Source of the DNA: Hominenteromicrobium gallistercoris
GTDB lineage: Bacteria; Bacillota; Clostridia; Oscillospirales; Acutalibacteraceae
Assembly: GCA_019119145.1 (NCBI GenBank)
Contig: DWXR01000036.1
Span: 1-21,131, forward strand
Direction of reading: 5' to 3'
Length of the DNA: 21,131 bases
Numbering within the stretch: the stretch's first letter is position 1; every line of letters begins with the position of its first letter. The notes below the pieces were generated by a model, which was given only the letters and a program-made list of their open reading frames with translations, was not told the DNA's origin and did no database searches. The position numbers were made by a program, and so were the translations under genes. Below are positions 13,766 to 21,131 of this stretch, piece after piece.

Positions 13766-14797
13766 ATGGGCATCAGAGAAAACATTGCCGAGCTGCGTCA
13801 GAAATTCGAGACGGAGCTTTCCGCCGTGTGCGACAGCGACGCGGTGGAAAAGATCCGCGTCGCCTATCTCGGCAAAAAGGGTTCCGTCACCGAGCTTCTG
13901 AAGGGCCTCAAGGACCTTTCCGGTGCGGAGAAGAAGGAATTCGGCCAGATGATCAACCTTTTGAAGCGCGAGGTCGATGAGAAGATCACCGCGCAGGTCG
14001 AAGCGATCCGCAAGGCCGAGGAGGACCGGCTCGTCAACAGCGCCGAGCAGTACGACGTGACGCTGCCGGCGGAGACGGATTTCGGCTCCTATCACCCGAT
14101 CACGCTCGTACAGCGCGAGCTCGAGGAGATCTTCGCCTCGATGGGTTTCACGGTGGAGGATTACAAGGAGATCGTCACCGACTACGAGTGCTTTGAGGCG
14201 CTCAACATCCCGAAGCACCACCCGGCCCGCGACATGCAGGACACGTATTACCTCGACAACGGCCAGCTTCTGAAAACGCACACCTCCGCGGCGCAGAACG
14301 CCATCATGCGCAAGTACGGCGCGCCGCTGCGCGCGATCTTCCCGGGCCGCTGCTTCCGCAACGAGAGCACCGACGCCTCCCACGAGAACACGTTCTTCCA
14401 GATGGAGGGCATCATGATCGACAAGGACATCTCGATCTCGAACCTCATCTACTTCATGAAGACGATGCTTTCGAAGGTCTTCAAGCAGGACGTCAACGTC
14501 CGCCTGCGCCCGGGCTTCTTCCCCTTCGTTGAACCGGGCTTCGAGCTCGACATCAGCTGCCACATCTGCGGCGGCAAGGGCTGCTCCACCTGCCACGGCT
14601 CCGGCTGGATCGAGCTGTGCCCCTGCGGCATGATCCACCCGAACGTGCTGCGCGACGGCGGCATCGACCCCGAGGCGTACACGGGCTTCGCCTTCGGCCT
14701 CGGCCTGACGCGTCTGGCCATGATGCGCTACGGCCTCAAGGACATCCGCGACCTCAACAGCGGCAACCTGAAGGCGCTCGCACAGTTCAACCACGAA
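13766..14797 (+). CDS. pheS: Phenylalanyl-tRNA synthetase alpha subunit
   Basis: Catalytic subunit of the (alpha-beta)2 enzyme that charges tRNA(Phe). The protein is 344 residues, typical for PheS. An N-terminal coiled-coil arm (about 1-95) binds tRNA; the class II core follows with motif 2 region FPGRCFRNESTDASHENTFF and motif 3 region GFAFGLGLTRLAMMRYG. Phe-binding residues lie around LKTHTSAAQ and FFQMEGIMIDK. A cysteine-rich insert, CHICGGKGCSTC followed by CPCGM, resembles a small zinc ribbon; related CxxC inserts occur in other Bacillota PheS. The ATG at 13766 is chosen since AAAGGA lies about 11 nt upstream and it fits the family N terminus; longer readings run through the T-box terminator. 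The stop TAA is at 14798-14800 (included in the reading frame), and pheT starts 21 nt later. Confidence 0.96.
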
Positions 14798-14821
14798 TAA
14801 ACAGGAAGGGAGTCGTTTCAC

Positions 14822-17179
14822 ATGCTGATTTCAATGAACTGGGTCAACGACTTCGTTGACCTTTCCGGCCTCGACCTTGAAAAGCTGATCCACCAGTTCA
14901 CGCTTTCCACGGCGGAAGTCGAGGACGTTTACCATATGGGCGGCGACATCGAGAACGTCGTCGTCGCGCGCATCCTCTCCGTCGAAAACCATCCGGATTC
15001 GAAAAAGCTGCACCTGCTGAAGGTGGACGCCGGCGACAAGATCTACGACTGCGTCTGCGGTGCGCCGAACGTGCGCGAGGGCATGACCGTCGCGTTTGCC
15101 CGCGAGGGCGGCAAGGTCGGCGGCATGGCGATCACCTGCGCCAGGATCGCCGGCGTCGAATCGCACGGCATGTGCTGCTCCGAAAAGGAGCTCGGCATCA
15201 GCGCCGACCACAGCGGCCTGTGGGAGATCACCGACGACCTGCCGCTGGGCACGCCGGTCACCGAGGCGTACGCGATCCGCGACGTCGTCTTTGAGGTGGA
15301 CAACAAGTCCCTGACGAACCGCCCCGACCTGTGGGGCCACTACGGCATCGCGCGCGAATTCGCCGCGCTGACCGGCCGCGCGCTGAAGCCCGTCACCCGC
15401 ATGGACCTCACGCCGTACAAGGATCTCGCGCCGATCGACATCGACGTCATCGACCGCGAGCTGTGCTTCCGCTACACCGGCCTCAAGGTGCGCAACATCA
15501 CAAAGAAGGTTAGCCCGGTCGATATGCGCATCCGCCTGTTCTACTGCGGCATGCGCGCGATCAACCTGCTGGCCGACCTGACGAACTACCTGATGCTCGA
15601 GCTCGGCCAGCCGATGCACGCGTTCGACTGCGCGAAGGTCGATTCGATCCAGGTCAAGCGCTTCGACAAGCCGTTCGACTTCGAGACGCTCGACGGCGTG
15701 CAGCGCCGCGTCGACGAAAACACGCTGATGATCTGCTCGAAGGGCGAGCCGGTCGCGATCGCCGGCATCATGGGCGGCCTCAGCTCCGAGATCGAGGACG
15801 ACACCGACAGCCTGCTGCTCGAGTCCGCGAACTTCGACGCGGTCAGCGTGCGCAAGTCCTCGACGCGCCTCGGCCTGCGCACCGACGCCTCGATGCGCTA
15901 CGAAAAGACGCTCGACCCCGAGCTGACGACGACGGCCATCGAGCACTTCATGCAGCTGCTCACCGAGATCGATCCGGGCGTCGAGATCATCTCCGCGATG
16001 ACCGACGTCTACGTGCGGCACTACGACAAAATCGACCTGAGCTTCGACAAGAAGTACGTCGACCGCTACACGGGCATCGACATCTCGAACGAGCAGATTT
16101 TGAACACGCTGAACGCGCTCGGCTTCAACGCGAGCCTTTCCGGCGAGACCTTCACCGTGCACGTGCCGTCCTGGCGCGCGACGAAGGATGTCACGATCAA
16201 GGCCGACATCATCGAGGAGATCACGCGCATCTACGGCTACGACAACTTCAAGATCACCTCGACGAAGAGCGCGCTCGCGCCGGTGCTGCGCACCGTGAAC
16301 AGCAACGACGACCGCTTCGCGAAGGACCTGCTCGTCCAGCGCTACGGCCTGCACGAGGTGCACTCGTACATCTGGTGCGACGCGAAGAAATACAAGGAGC
16401 TGAACATCGAAATCGAGGACAACGTGCGCGTCATCAACGCGATGACGCCCGACCACGTCGTGCTGCGCCGCTCGATGGTGCCGACGATGATCAGCTACGT
16501 CAACGAAAACAAATCGTACGCGAACGAATTCGGCATTTTTGAGATCGCCCGCGTCGTCGAAGGGCTCCGCGAGGACGGCCTGTGCAACGAGCGCAAGCAC
16601 CTCGGCGTCGCCCTGTACAGCCGCACGCGCTCCGAAAAGGACGTTTACCTCGGCCTGCGCGACCTAATGGCCTCGATCGCGACCGAGCTCAAGCACCGCC
16701 CGTTCGAGTTCCGCATCGCCGAGGCGAAGCACAACTGGCAGCACCCGCGCAACACGGCGGAGATCTGGCTCGACAACGTGTGCCTCGGCTTCATCACCGT
16801 CATCCACCCGGCCGTGCAGTCGAAAATCGACAAGAAGGCCGTCGTCGTTGCGGCCGAGCTCGATATGGACGCGTTCTCCGCGCTGCCCGCATCCGTCATC
16901 CGCTACGACGAGCCCTCGAAGTTCCCGGGCATCGACATCGACCTCTCCCTCGTCGTCTCCGACACGCAGACCTACAGCGCGCTTGCGGCGGCCTGGGCGG
17001 ACGTCACGCCGCTTCTGAAGAAGGTCGCGCTGATCGACTCGTACACCGGCGCCGTGAAGAGCATCACGCTCCGCTTCACGTTCTCCTCGATGGAGAAGAC
17101 GCTTTCGAAAACGGAGGTGCAAGGCTGGGTCGACACGATCGTCGAGCGGCTCGGCGCGATGGGCATCACGCTCAGATAA
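14822..17179 (+). CDS. pheT: Phenylalanyl-tRNA synthetase beta subunit
   Basis: Large subunit of PheRS, required for tRNA binding and editing of Tyr-tRNA(Phe). The 785-residue length is standard. Domain order is visible. MLISMNWVNDFVDLSGL opens it, and an OB-fold tRNA-binding domain follows (about 40-150, with VENHPDSKKLHLLKVDAG and CGAPNVREG). Next come the B3/B4 editing domain (about 210-380, containing YLMLELGQPMHAFDC and IAGIMGG), the B5 domain (about 405-480), the catalytic-like core (EEITRIYGYDNF onward, with VVLRRSMVPTMI), and a C-terminal anticodon-binding FDX-ACB domain (about 693-785). AGGAAGGGAG precedes the ATG by 8-9 nt. It shares the T-box-controlled transcript with pheS. No convincing intrinsic terminator follows directly. 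Confidence 0.96.
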   Translation: MLISMNWVNDFVDLSGLDLEKLIHQFTLSTAEVEDVYHMGGDIENVVVARILSVENHPDSKKLHLLKVDAGDKIYDCVCGAPNVREGMTVAFAREGGKVGGMAITCARIAGVESHGMCCSEKELGISADHSGLWEITDDLPLGTPVTEAYAIRDVVFEVDNKSLTNRPDLWGHYGIAREFAALTGRALKPVTRMDLTPYKDLAPIDIDVIDRELCFRYTGLKVRNITKKVSPVDMRIRLFYCGMRAINLLADLTNYLMLELGQPMHAFDCAKVDSIQVKRFDKPFDFETLDGVQRRVDENTLMICSKGEPVAIAGIMGGLSSEIEDDTDSLLLESANFDAVSVRKSSTRLGLRTDASMRYEKTLDPELTTTAIEHFMQLLTEIDPGVEIISAMTDVYVRHYDKIDLSFDKKYVDRYTGIDISNEQILNTLNALGFNASLSGETFTVHVPSWRATKDVTIKADIIEEITRIYGYDNFKITSTKSALAPVLRTVNSNDDRFAKDLLVQRYGLHEVHSYIWCDAKKYKELNIEIEDNVRVINAMTPDHVVLRRSMVPTMISYVNENKSYANEFGIFEIARVVEGLREDGLCNERKHLGVALYSRTRSEKDVYLGLRDLMASIATELKHRPFEFRIAEAKHNWQHPRNTAEIWLDNVCLGFITVIHPAVQSKIDKKAVVVAAELDMDAFSALPASVIRYDEPSKFPGIDIDLSLVVSDTQTYSALAAAWADVTPLLKKVALIDSYTGAVKSITLRFTFSSMEKTLSKTEVQGWVDTIVERLGAMGITLR

Positions 17180-17208
17180 AAAGAATTTGTAAATAATTCC
17201 GGCACCTC

Positions 17209-17237
17209 TTGCAATTTTCGCCTTTTTGCGGTATGCT
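17209..17237 (+). promoter_or_regulatory. Possible sigma-A promoter of ireB
   Basis: TTGCAA (17209-17214) and TATGCT (17232-17237) are 17 nt apart, start near 17244. Each hexamer matches four of six positions. The leader of about 100 nt folds: CCGGCA (17280-17285) pairs with TGCCGG (17322-17327), enclosing a GGGCG/CGCCC hairpin (17300-17314), and the ribosome site lies directly after. Confidence 0.45.
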
Positions 17238-17343
17238 TATCTCAAAGCTTTTTTGCAAAAGGCAAATATCGCTTTATTTCCGGCATACACTTGAATATAG
17301 GGCGCGGTACGCCCTGAATTCTGCCGGCGAGGAGGTGTTCCAC

Positions 17344-17601
17344 ATGGCAGACAATTTTACAGACCACACCCAAACCTTCAATTTTGAAGCGCTGCAGCAG
17401 CCCGACATGCAGCAGATTCTGACGCTGGTCTACGATGCGCTCAAGGAAAAAGGATATAACCCGATCAGCCAAATCGTGGGATATATCCTCTCGGAAGATC
17501 CGACCTACATCACAACGCACAACAACGCGCGCAGCCTGATCCGCAAGATCGACCGCGACGAGCTTCTCAAGGCTATGGTGCGCACATATCTGGGCGAATA
17601 A
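17344..17601 (+). CDS. ireB: IreB family regulatory phosphoprotein (UPF0297)
   Basis: Small cytoplasmic protein; in Enterococcus IreB is a substrate of the PASTA Ser/Thr kinase IreK and modulates cephalosporin tolerance. The 85-residue protein matches the family in length and core: TQTFNFEALQQP, then LVYDALKEKGYNPISQIVGY, LSEDPTYITTHNNARSLIRK and DRDELLKAMVRTYL. The N-terminal Thr residues (FTDHTQTF) are where IreB is phosphorylated in Enterococcus. The ATG at 17344 is chosen because GAGGAGGTG lies 6-7 nt upstream and it gives the family length; an upstream TTG-type extension would add 45 unrelated residues. In many Firmicutes ireB sits with ruvX and alaS; here it follows pheT and precedes an unidentified gene. 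Confidence 0.95.
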   Translation: MADNFTDHTQTFNFEALQQPDMQQILTLVYDALKEKGYNPISQIVGYILSEDPTYITTHNNARSLIRKIDRDELLKAMVRTYLGE

Positions 17602-17612
17602 AACGCAGAGCC

Positions 17613-17650
17613 AAAACCGCCGCACGGGTTTCCGCCGGCGGTTTTGTTTT
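17613..17650 (+). terminator. Intrinsic terminator of ireB
   Basis: A perfect 10-bp stem (17613-17622 with 17636-17645) closes a 13-nt loop; the stem ends in TTTT, followed by GTTTT. It begins 11 nt after the ireB stop. Confidence 0.75.
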
Positions 17651-17662
17651 GAAAAATAATGT

Positions 17663-17691
17663 TTGTTTTTTCCCTGTGGATATGGTATACT
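17663..17691 (+). promoter_or_regulatory. Extended -10 promoter of the 17738 gene
   Basis: TGG-TATACT (-10 at 17686-17691) lies 17 nt after a weak TTGTTT (17663-17668). The TGn extension and good -10 support it. The same TGG-TATACT element serves the rubredoxin gene at 19560-19565 on the other strand. Confidence 0.55.
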
Positions 17692-17737
17692 TAAAAATAG
17701 TCTGAGGACGCACAATTCGATGAAAGATGGTGATACA

Positions 17738-18031
17738 ATGAGTGAGAGCAAGAAAGCTGCGTTTCCCACGTACCGCGGCAAGCCGCTCGTCCGCTGCGGC
17801 GACACCCTGTACCTCGGGAACATGACGGATAAGTATGTGATCAAGATCGATATCAAAACGAAGAAGCCGCTTGACGATATGGAAATTGCCGACAAGTGCA
17901 TCGTGCAGCTGATGTACACCGATCCGGAGATCCGCACGCGCAAGCAGATCATCAAAACGAGCGAAAAGAACGGCCTGTACCTGGCACTGGATATTGCCGA
18001 CGCCTGGCTGACCCGCGCACTCGCTGAATAA
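17738..18031 (+). CDS. Conserved-looking small protein of unknown function
   Basis: A 97-residue protein that I do not recognise as a named family. It has a compact sequence typical of an alpha/beta domain: YRGKPLVRCGDTLYLGNMTD, then YVIKIDIKTKKPLDDMEIAD, IVQLMYTDPEIRTRKQIIK, and a final helix GLYLALDIADAWLTRALAE. There is no signal peptide, membrane segment or cysteine pair, so it is probably cytoplasmic. The ATG at 17738 is preferred over the ATG at 17720 because AAAGATGGTGAT, matching most of the extended anti-Shine-Dalgarno complement, ends 3 nt before it. It has its own promoter and terminator and lies just after ireB. The coding style fits the chromosome around it. I recall similar proteins next to ireB in other clostridia but cannot confirm it. 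Confidence 0.75.
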   Translation: MSESKKAAFPTYRGKPLVRCGDTLYLGNMTDKYVIKIDIKTKKPLDDMEIADKCIVQLMYTDPEIRTRKQIIKTSEKNGLYLALDIADAWLTRALAE

Positions 18032-18041
18032 TCGCCCTTAA

Positions 18042-18092
18042 AAGCACAAAGCTGTCCCGGCGCTCCCGCCCGCAGTTTTGTGCTTGTTTTTT
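18042..18092 (+). terminator. Intrinsic terminator of the 17738 gene
   Basis: A 13-bp stem with one G-U pair (18042-18054 with 18073-18085) closes an 18-nt loop and is followed by G and six T (18087-18092). Confidence 0.75.
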
Positions 18093-18106
18093 GCCGCGCG
18101 CCGTAC

Positions 18107-18140
18107 AAAAAAGCCGGGAAGCGTTTTGTGCTTCTCGGCT
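18107..18140 (-). terminator. Terminator of mutY
   Basis: An 11-bp stem (plus 18112-18122 with 18130-18140) has one imperfect pair and a 7-nt loop. Reading leftward it ends in a run of six T (plus 18107-18112). It lies about 70 nt after the mutY stop and back to back with the plus-strand terminator at 18042-18092. Confidence 0.6.
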
Positions 18141-18210
18141 CTCTTTATATTCCGGGATCTCTGTTTCCGCAGTTTCTGTTTTCGGGTTCCTTTGCCGGAG
18201 TTCCGGGCTT

Positions 18211-19266
18211 TTATTCCGGCATTCCGAGCGCTTCCAGAAACATGCGGAACGCCGTCGGCAGCGCGTAGGTTTCGGTGAGCGCCGCAAAATCCGCCCACGC
18301 AAATGCGTCGGGCTTTTCGGCGCAGTCGAGCACATAGCCCGTCATCTCCCAGCGGATGTGCGTGAAGATGTGGGTCTTGCGGACCGCGCGGACGACGCCG
18401 AACGGCGCCGCGCCCTGCGCTTCGGCCCACTGCACGGCCTCGTCCACGGTCAGCGCGCCGGCGCAGTTCGGGAACTCCCACAGCCCGGCGAGCAGGCCCG
18501 TTTCGGGGCGGCGGCGGATGGCACAGGTCTCCCCGCAGCGCAGCAGAAACACAGTGCGCGCCTCCACGCGCTTTTCCGCTTTCGGCAGCTTCACGGGAAA
18601 ATGCAGCGCGCGGCCCGCCGCCTGCGCCGCGCAGACGCCACGCATCGGGCAGCGCGCGCAGTCCGGGTTCTTCGGCGTGCAGACGCAGGCCCCGAGCTCC
18701 ATCAGCGCCTGCGTGAACATCCCGCAATTTCCCGCGGGATAGACCGCCTCCAGCCGCGCGGCAATCTCCCGCCGGACCGCGGGCAGGTCGACCGCGCGCG
18801 CCTCAGCCGTGATGCGCGCGATGATGCGCAGGACGTTGCCGTCCACCGCGGCGCTCGGCCGTTCAAAGCAGATCGACGCGACGGCGCCGGCCGTGTACGC
18901 GCCGATCCCCGGCAGCTTCTGCAGCTCCGCCGCCGTATCCGGGAAGCGCCCGCCGCGCGTTTCGACGAGCAGCTTCGCCGTCTTCTGCAGGTTACGCGCG
19001 CGGGAATAGTAGCCGAGGCCCTCCCAGAGCTTGAGGACCCGGCTTTCCTCTGCGGCGGCGAGCGCCTGCACATCCGGGAACGCCTCCATAAACCGGTTGT
19101 AATAGCCGACGACGGCTTCGACGCGCGTCTGCTGGAGCATGATCTCCGAGACCCACACGCGGTACGGCTCGCGGCTGCGCCGCCAGGGCAGGTCGCGCGC
19201 GTTTTCCCGGTACCACGGCAGCAGGCGCACGGGCAGCGCCGCATAAATTTCGTTCAGATTTCGCAT
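18211..19266 (-). CDS. mutY: A/G-specific adenine glycosylase MutY
   Basis: DNA repair enzyme that removes adenine mispaired with 8-oxoguanine. The 351-residue protein has catalytic Glu41 in VSEIMLQQTRV, the helix-hairpin-helix LPGIGAYTAGAVAS (118-131), catalytic Asp142 in SAAVDGNVLR, and the [4Fe-4S] loop C196-x6-C203-x2-C206-x5-C212. The C-terminal NUDIX-like domain that recognises 8-oxoG is present (LRCGETCAIRRRPETGLLAGLWEFP). All key residues are intact. The ATG at 19266 follows GGAA by about 7 nt; an in-frame TTG at 19278 would add four residues and is less likely. It lies downstream of the rubredoxin gene on the same strand, separated by a terminator. Confidence 0.95.
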   Translation of the reverse strand: MRNLNEIYAALPVRLLPWYRENARDLPWRRSREPYRVWVSEIMLQQTRVEAVVGYYNRFMEAFPDVQALAAAEESRVLKLWEGLGYYSRARNLQKTAKLLVETRGGRFPDTAAELQKLPGIGAYTAGAVASICFERPSAAVDGNVLRIIARITAEARAVDLPAVRREIAARLEAVYPAGNCGMFTQALMELGACVCTPKNPDCARCPMRGVCAAQAAGRALHFPVKLPKAEKRVEARTVFLLRCGETCAIRRRPETGLLAGLWEFPNCAGALTVDEAVQWAEAQGAAPFGVVRAVRKTHIFTHIRWEMTGYVLDCAEKPDAFAWADFAALTETYALPTAFRMFLEALGMPE

Positions 19267-19317
19267 ACAGTTTTCCAATCAAATTCCATAATCTGCGTCC
19301 GCCGCGCGGGCGGACAG

Positions 19318-19355
19318 AAAAAAGGCGGGGAAAGCTTTCGGCTTCCTCCGCCTTT
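19318..19355 (-). terminator. Intrinsic terminator of the rubredoxin gene
   Basis: An imperfect stem (about plus 19321-19335 with 19341-19355, one mismatch and one G-U) closes a 5-nt loop. Reading leftward it ends in TTTTTT (plus 19318-19323). It begins 6 nt after the rubredoxin stop. Confidence 0.7.
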
Positions 19356-19360
19356 GAGCA

Positions 19361-19516
19361 TTATTCTGCGCTGAAGGAATCCTTGCCGACGCCGCAGAGC
19401 GGGCAGACAAAATCATCCGGGAGGTCGTCCCACTTGGTGCCGGGCTCGATGCCCCCTTCGGGATAGCCGTCCTCTTCGTCGTAGATCCAACCACAGACAT
19501 CACAGACGTATTTCAC
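19361..19516 (-). CDS. Rubredoxin
   Basis: Small one-iron electron carrier, common in anaerobes, where it feeds electrons to oxygen- and superoxide-detoxifying enzymes. The 51-residue protein has both metal-binding knuckles, CDVCGWIYDEEDG and CPLCGVGKDSF, with the standard spacing (EGGIEPGTKWDDLPDDFVCP between them). It is a stand-alone rubredoxin of typical length (about 52). The start is GTG at 19516, fixed by the perfect AAAGGAGG 8 nt upstream; a longer in-frame reading from 19627 has no ribosome site and crosses the promoter. It lies upstream of mutY. Confidence 0.95.
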   Translation of the reverse strand: MKYVCDVCGWIYDEEDGYPEGGIEPGTKWDDLPDDFVCPLCGVGKDSFSAE

Positions 19517-19524
19517 TGCAAAGG

Positions 19525-19532
19525 CCTCCTTT
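19525..19532 (-). promoter_or_regulatory. Ribosome binding site that sets the rubredoxin GTG start
   Basis: AAAGGAGG on the minus strand (plus CCTCCTTT) lies exactly 8 nt from the GTG at 19516 and from no other start codon in that frame. Confidence 0.85.
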
Positions 19533-19559
19533 CCTCGGGAATTTGTCTTTCTGCCGCTT

Positions 19560-19588
19560 AGTATACCACACAATCCGCAAAAAGGAAA
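19560..19588 (-). promoter_or_regulatory. Extended -10 promoter of the rubredoxin gene
   Basis: Reading leftward, TGG-TATACT (-10 at plus 19560-19565) carries a TGn extension. The -35 position (plus 19583-19588) reads TTTCCT and is weak. Expected start near 19553, about 37 nt before the GTG. Confidence 0.5.
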
Positions 19589-19701
19589 TACTTTTCGGAT
19601 TTTTCTGAAAAACATACTGATTTTCAATACCAGCCTACCCCATTTTCTTTTTTACAATGGTCGGTCGTTTGCATTTCTGTTATCTGGCATAGACACATTC
19701 C

Positions 19702-21131
19702 TTACTCTTTATACATCCAGCGATAGCCGCCCGCCCGCTTTTGAACGCCATTAGCCGCATCTCGAATGCTTTTAGAATTTACCCCCACTTCCTGCACGGC
19801 AGCAGCTATTGTGCTAAACTCTTTTATGATATTCCCATCGTCGTCCATTTGCAGAATCGCTCTGCCGCGGGATCGTTTCGGTGCAGATACAACAGCTTCT
19901 TTTTGCGCTATTCTCTCAGCTTTTTGTCTCGCCTTTTCGGCTGCCTTTCTTTCGTTTTCTTGCTGAGCAAAAAGCAGTTTTATTGCTTTGTCTTTTCGAG
20001 CTTCCCATGTACCGGATTGATCTGGCATCCTTGCAATACCTTCATCCAATATTGCTATTTCATTGCTGTAATCCTTTAATTGCCGGTATGCCAACGCATA
20101 AGAATTATACAATGCCGGAGCAGCATATCCGTTTAGGCGAGCCTTATCAAATAATTCAACTGCCAATTCAAGATTTCCGTTTTTGCGTTCCTCTTCGCCT
20201 TTCTCCCAATACGGAAATCCCATTTTAAAACCCTTATCCCAATTTCCTGCATTCCGGATTTCTTTCAGCGGAACTCGATTATGAACAGCGGCAATTACAA
20301 CCTCATCACGAGAAATTTGAGGTTCGGTTTTTACGGGAAGGGATATCGGCGCATAATCGTGTTTTCTTGCGTTATTCAACAAAGAAGATACTTCTTCGTT
20401 TGACAAAGCACACATTAAGCGCACACTGTTTTCGAGATCTTGCATTCTATAGTAATTAAACGATGCGTATTCCTCCATAGATTTATAACAATTCTCAAAC
20501 GCCTTATAGATATAATCTGATAGTCCTTCCAAATCAAAGGGAGATGCAAAGTATACTCGCAAGTATTCTGTGCCACCTTCACTTTGCGTACATGGCTCTG
20601 TAATGTAATTTTTCGTTGCAAGATAATTATTTTTAATTAAAATGTATTTTCCCTTCTTGGCAAATTTAAACTTCAAGCAATTATACAGGCAGCATACATC
20701 AACATACCCACTTCTGTTTTTTCTAAATCTCAGTAGTTTGATATCTCCACCTCTTTGCGAAATGATATTCTGAATATAAGCACACACTTCTAATTCTTGC
20801 GGATTTGGTTTAGATAGTTCCATCCCCTTCTTTTCAGCCTCTAAACATTCGTTGGCGACGTCTAGCAAGCGGAGCAGAATATGGCCGCAATTCTCAGCAT
20901 CGCATGCGGCTCGATGTGATGAAGAATTCACTAAGCCGAAATAATTCTCAATTGTATTTTGTTTATAATTATCCAGCCCGTGCAAATATTTTCTTGAGAG
21001 ACTAAGTGTGTCGACATATTCGATGTTCGCATTAAATCCGAGGCGAGATAACGTGTTGCAAAGAAAAGAAAAATCAAATGTTGCGTTATGTGCACACATT
21101 ACAATTTTTCCACACGCCGCTTCACCTAAAA
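19702..21131 (-). CDS. DEDDh 3'-5' exonuclease fused to TPR repeats and NUMOD1-type module (5' end off-window)
   Basis: Partial gene: the frame stays open past the ATG at 21099 to the right edge, and residues upstream of it (GKIVMCAHNATFDFSFL) already belong to the exonuclease, so the real start and Exo I motif are off-window. Counting that ATG as residue 1, Exo II is HNATFDFSFL (4-13, Asp9) and Exo III is SHRAACDAE (His62, Asp67), as in DnaQ/epsilon. Residues 100-215 are an alpha/beta region that I cannot name. About 297-363 form TPR-like helices (WEKGEEERKNGNLELAVELF, LYNSYALAYRQLKDYSNEIA). About 376-402 is a charged Lys/Glu/Arg coiled coil. The last 50 residues (LQMDDDGNIIKEFSTIAAAV, then VNSKSIRDAANG and AGGYRWMY) match NUMOD1, a DNA-binding module of homing endonucleases. 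No GIY-YIG or HNH nuclease is visible. The gene is much richer in A/T than the rest of the window. No terminator follows. Confidence 0.85.
   Translation of the reverse strand, partial: LGEAACGKIVMCAHNATFDFSFLCNTLSRLGFNANIEYVDTLSLSRKYLHGLDNYKQNTIENYFGLVNSSSHRAACDAENCGHILLRLLDVANECLEAEKKGMELSKPNPQELEVCAYIQNIISQRGGDIKLLRFRKNRSGYVDVCCLYNCLKFKFAKKGKYILIKNNYLATKNYITEPCTQSEGGTEYLRVYFASPFDLEGLSDYIYKAFENCYKSMEEYASFNYYRMQDLENSVRLMCALSNEEVSSLLNNARKHDYAPISLPVKTEPQISRDEVVIAAVHNRVPLKEIRNAGNWDKGFKMGFPYWEKGEEERKNGNLELAVELFDKARLNGYAAPALYNSYALAYRQLKDYSNEIAILDEGIARMPDQSGTWEARKDKAIKLLFAQQENERKAAEKARQKAERIAQKEAVVSAPKRSRGRAILQMDDDGNIIKEFSTIAAAVQEVGVNSKSIRDAANGVQKRAGGYRWMYKE

Noticed and set aside
19590..19701. Attachment site or tRNA fragment at the composition break
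   Set aside because: No tRNA-like cloverleaf, no direct repeat pair and no integrase are visible in the window; the right flank of the presumed island is not available.

Overview
The window looks like chromosomal DNA from an endospore-forming, GC-rich member of the Clostridia, probably an Oscillospiraceae/Ruminococcaceae-type gut or anaerobic lineage. Evidence for this is a full forespore sigma factor (sigG), a T-box-controlled pheST operon, an IreB (UPF0297) protein, an EndoA/MazF toxin almost identical in layout to the Bacillus enzyme, a rubredoxin and strong AGGAGG-type ribosome sites. The assignment is inferred from gene content; no rRNA or tRNA gene is present. About 19.6 kb is GC-rich and coherent in style. 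The last 1.5 kb on the right is clearly AT-rich.

Layout. 1-174: 3' flank of an unseen upstream gene, a terminator-like hairpin and a possible sigma-F/G promoter. 175-954: sigG. 1005-2839: a good housekeeping promoter, a long hairpin at the very start of the transcript, and an ammonium transporter with a fused PII sensor domain. 3001-5191 (minus): a SEC-C motif protein, a long alanyl-tRNA editing protein (AlaX type) and a small SRPBCC protein translationally coupled to it. 5442-9014 (plus): a probable operon of a single-pass membrane protein with a degenerate papain/C39-like domain, the CCA-adding enzyme, dCTP deaminase and a GNAT acetyltransferase. 9015-13225 (minus): a polytopic GT-C-like membrane protein, MazF/EndoA, the bifunctional NAD(P)HX repair enzyme, and a two-TM protein of unknown function. 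13369-17179 (plus): Phe-specific T-box leader, pheS, pheT. 17344-18031 (plus): ireB and a small unidentified gene. 18211-19516 (minus): mutY and rubredoxin. 19702-21131 (minus): the 3' part of an AT-rich gene for a DEDDh exonuclease fused to TPR repeats and a C-terminal NUMOD1-type module.

Functionally the window is mostly housekeeping: translation quality (pheST, AlaX, CCA enzyme), nucleotide and cofactor upkeep (dcd, NAD(P)HX repair), DNA repair (mutY), nitrogen uptake (amt-PII) and sporulation (sigG). The least ordinary items are the exonuclease-TPR-NUMOD1 fusion in foreign-looking DNA, the Amt-PII fusion whose PII domain has lost the uridylylation tyrosine and whose transcript opens with a terminator-like hairpin, the C39-like protein lacking both catalytic positions, and a mazF gene with no antitoxin beside it. 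I did not find a CRISPR array, insertion sequence, tRNA or complete multi-gene defence system.
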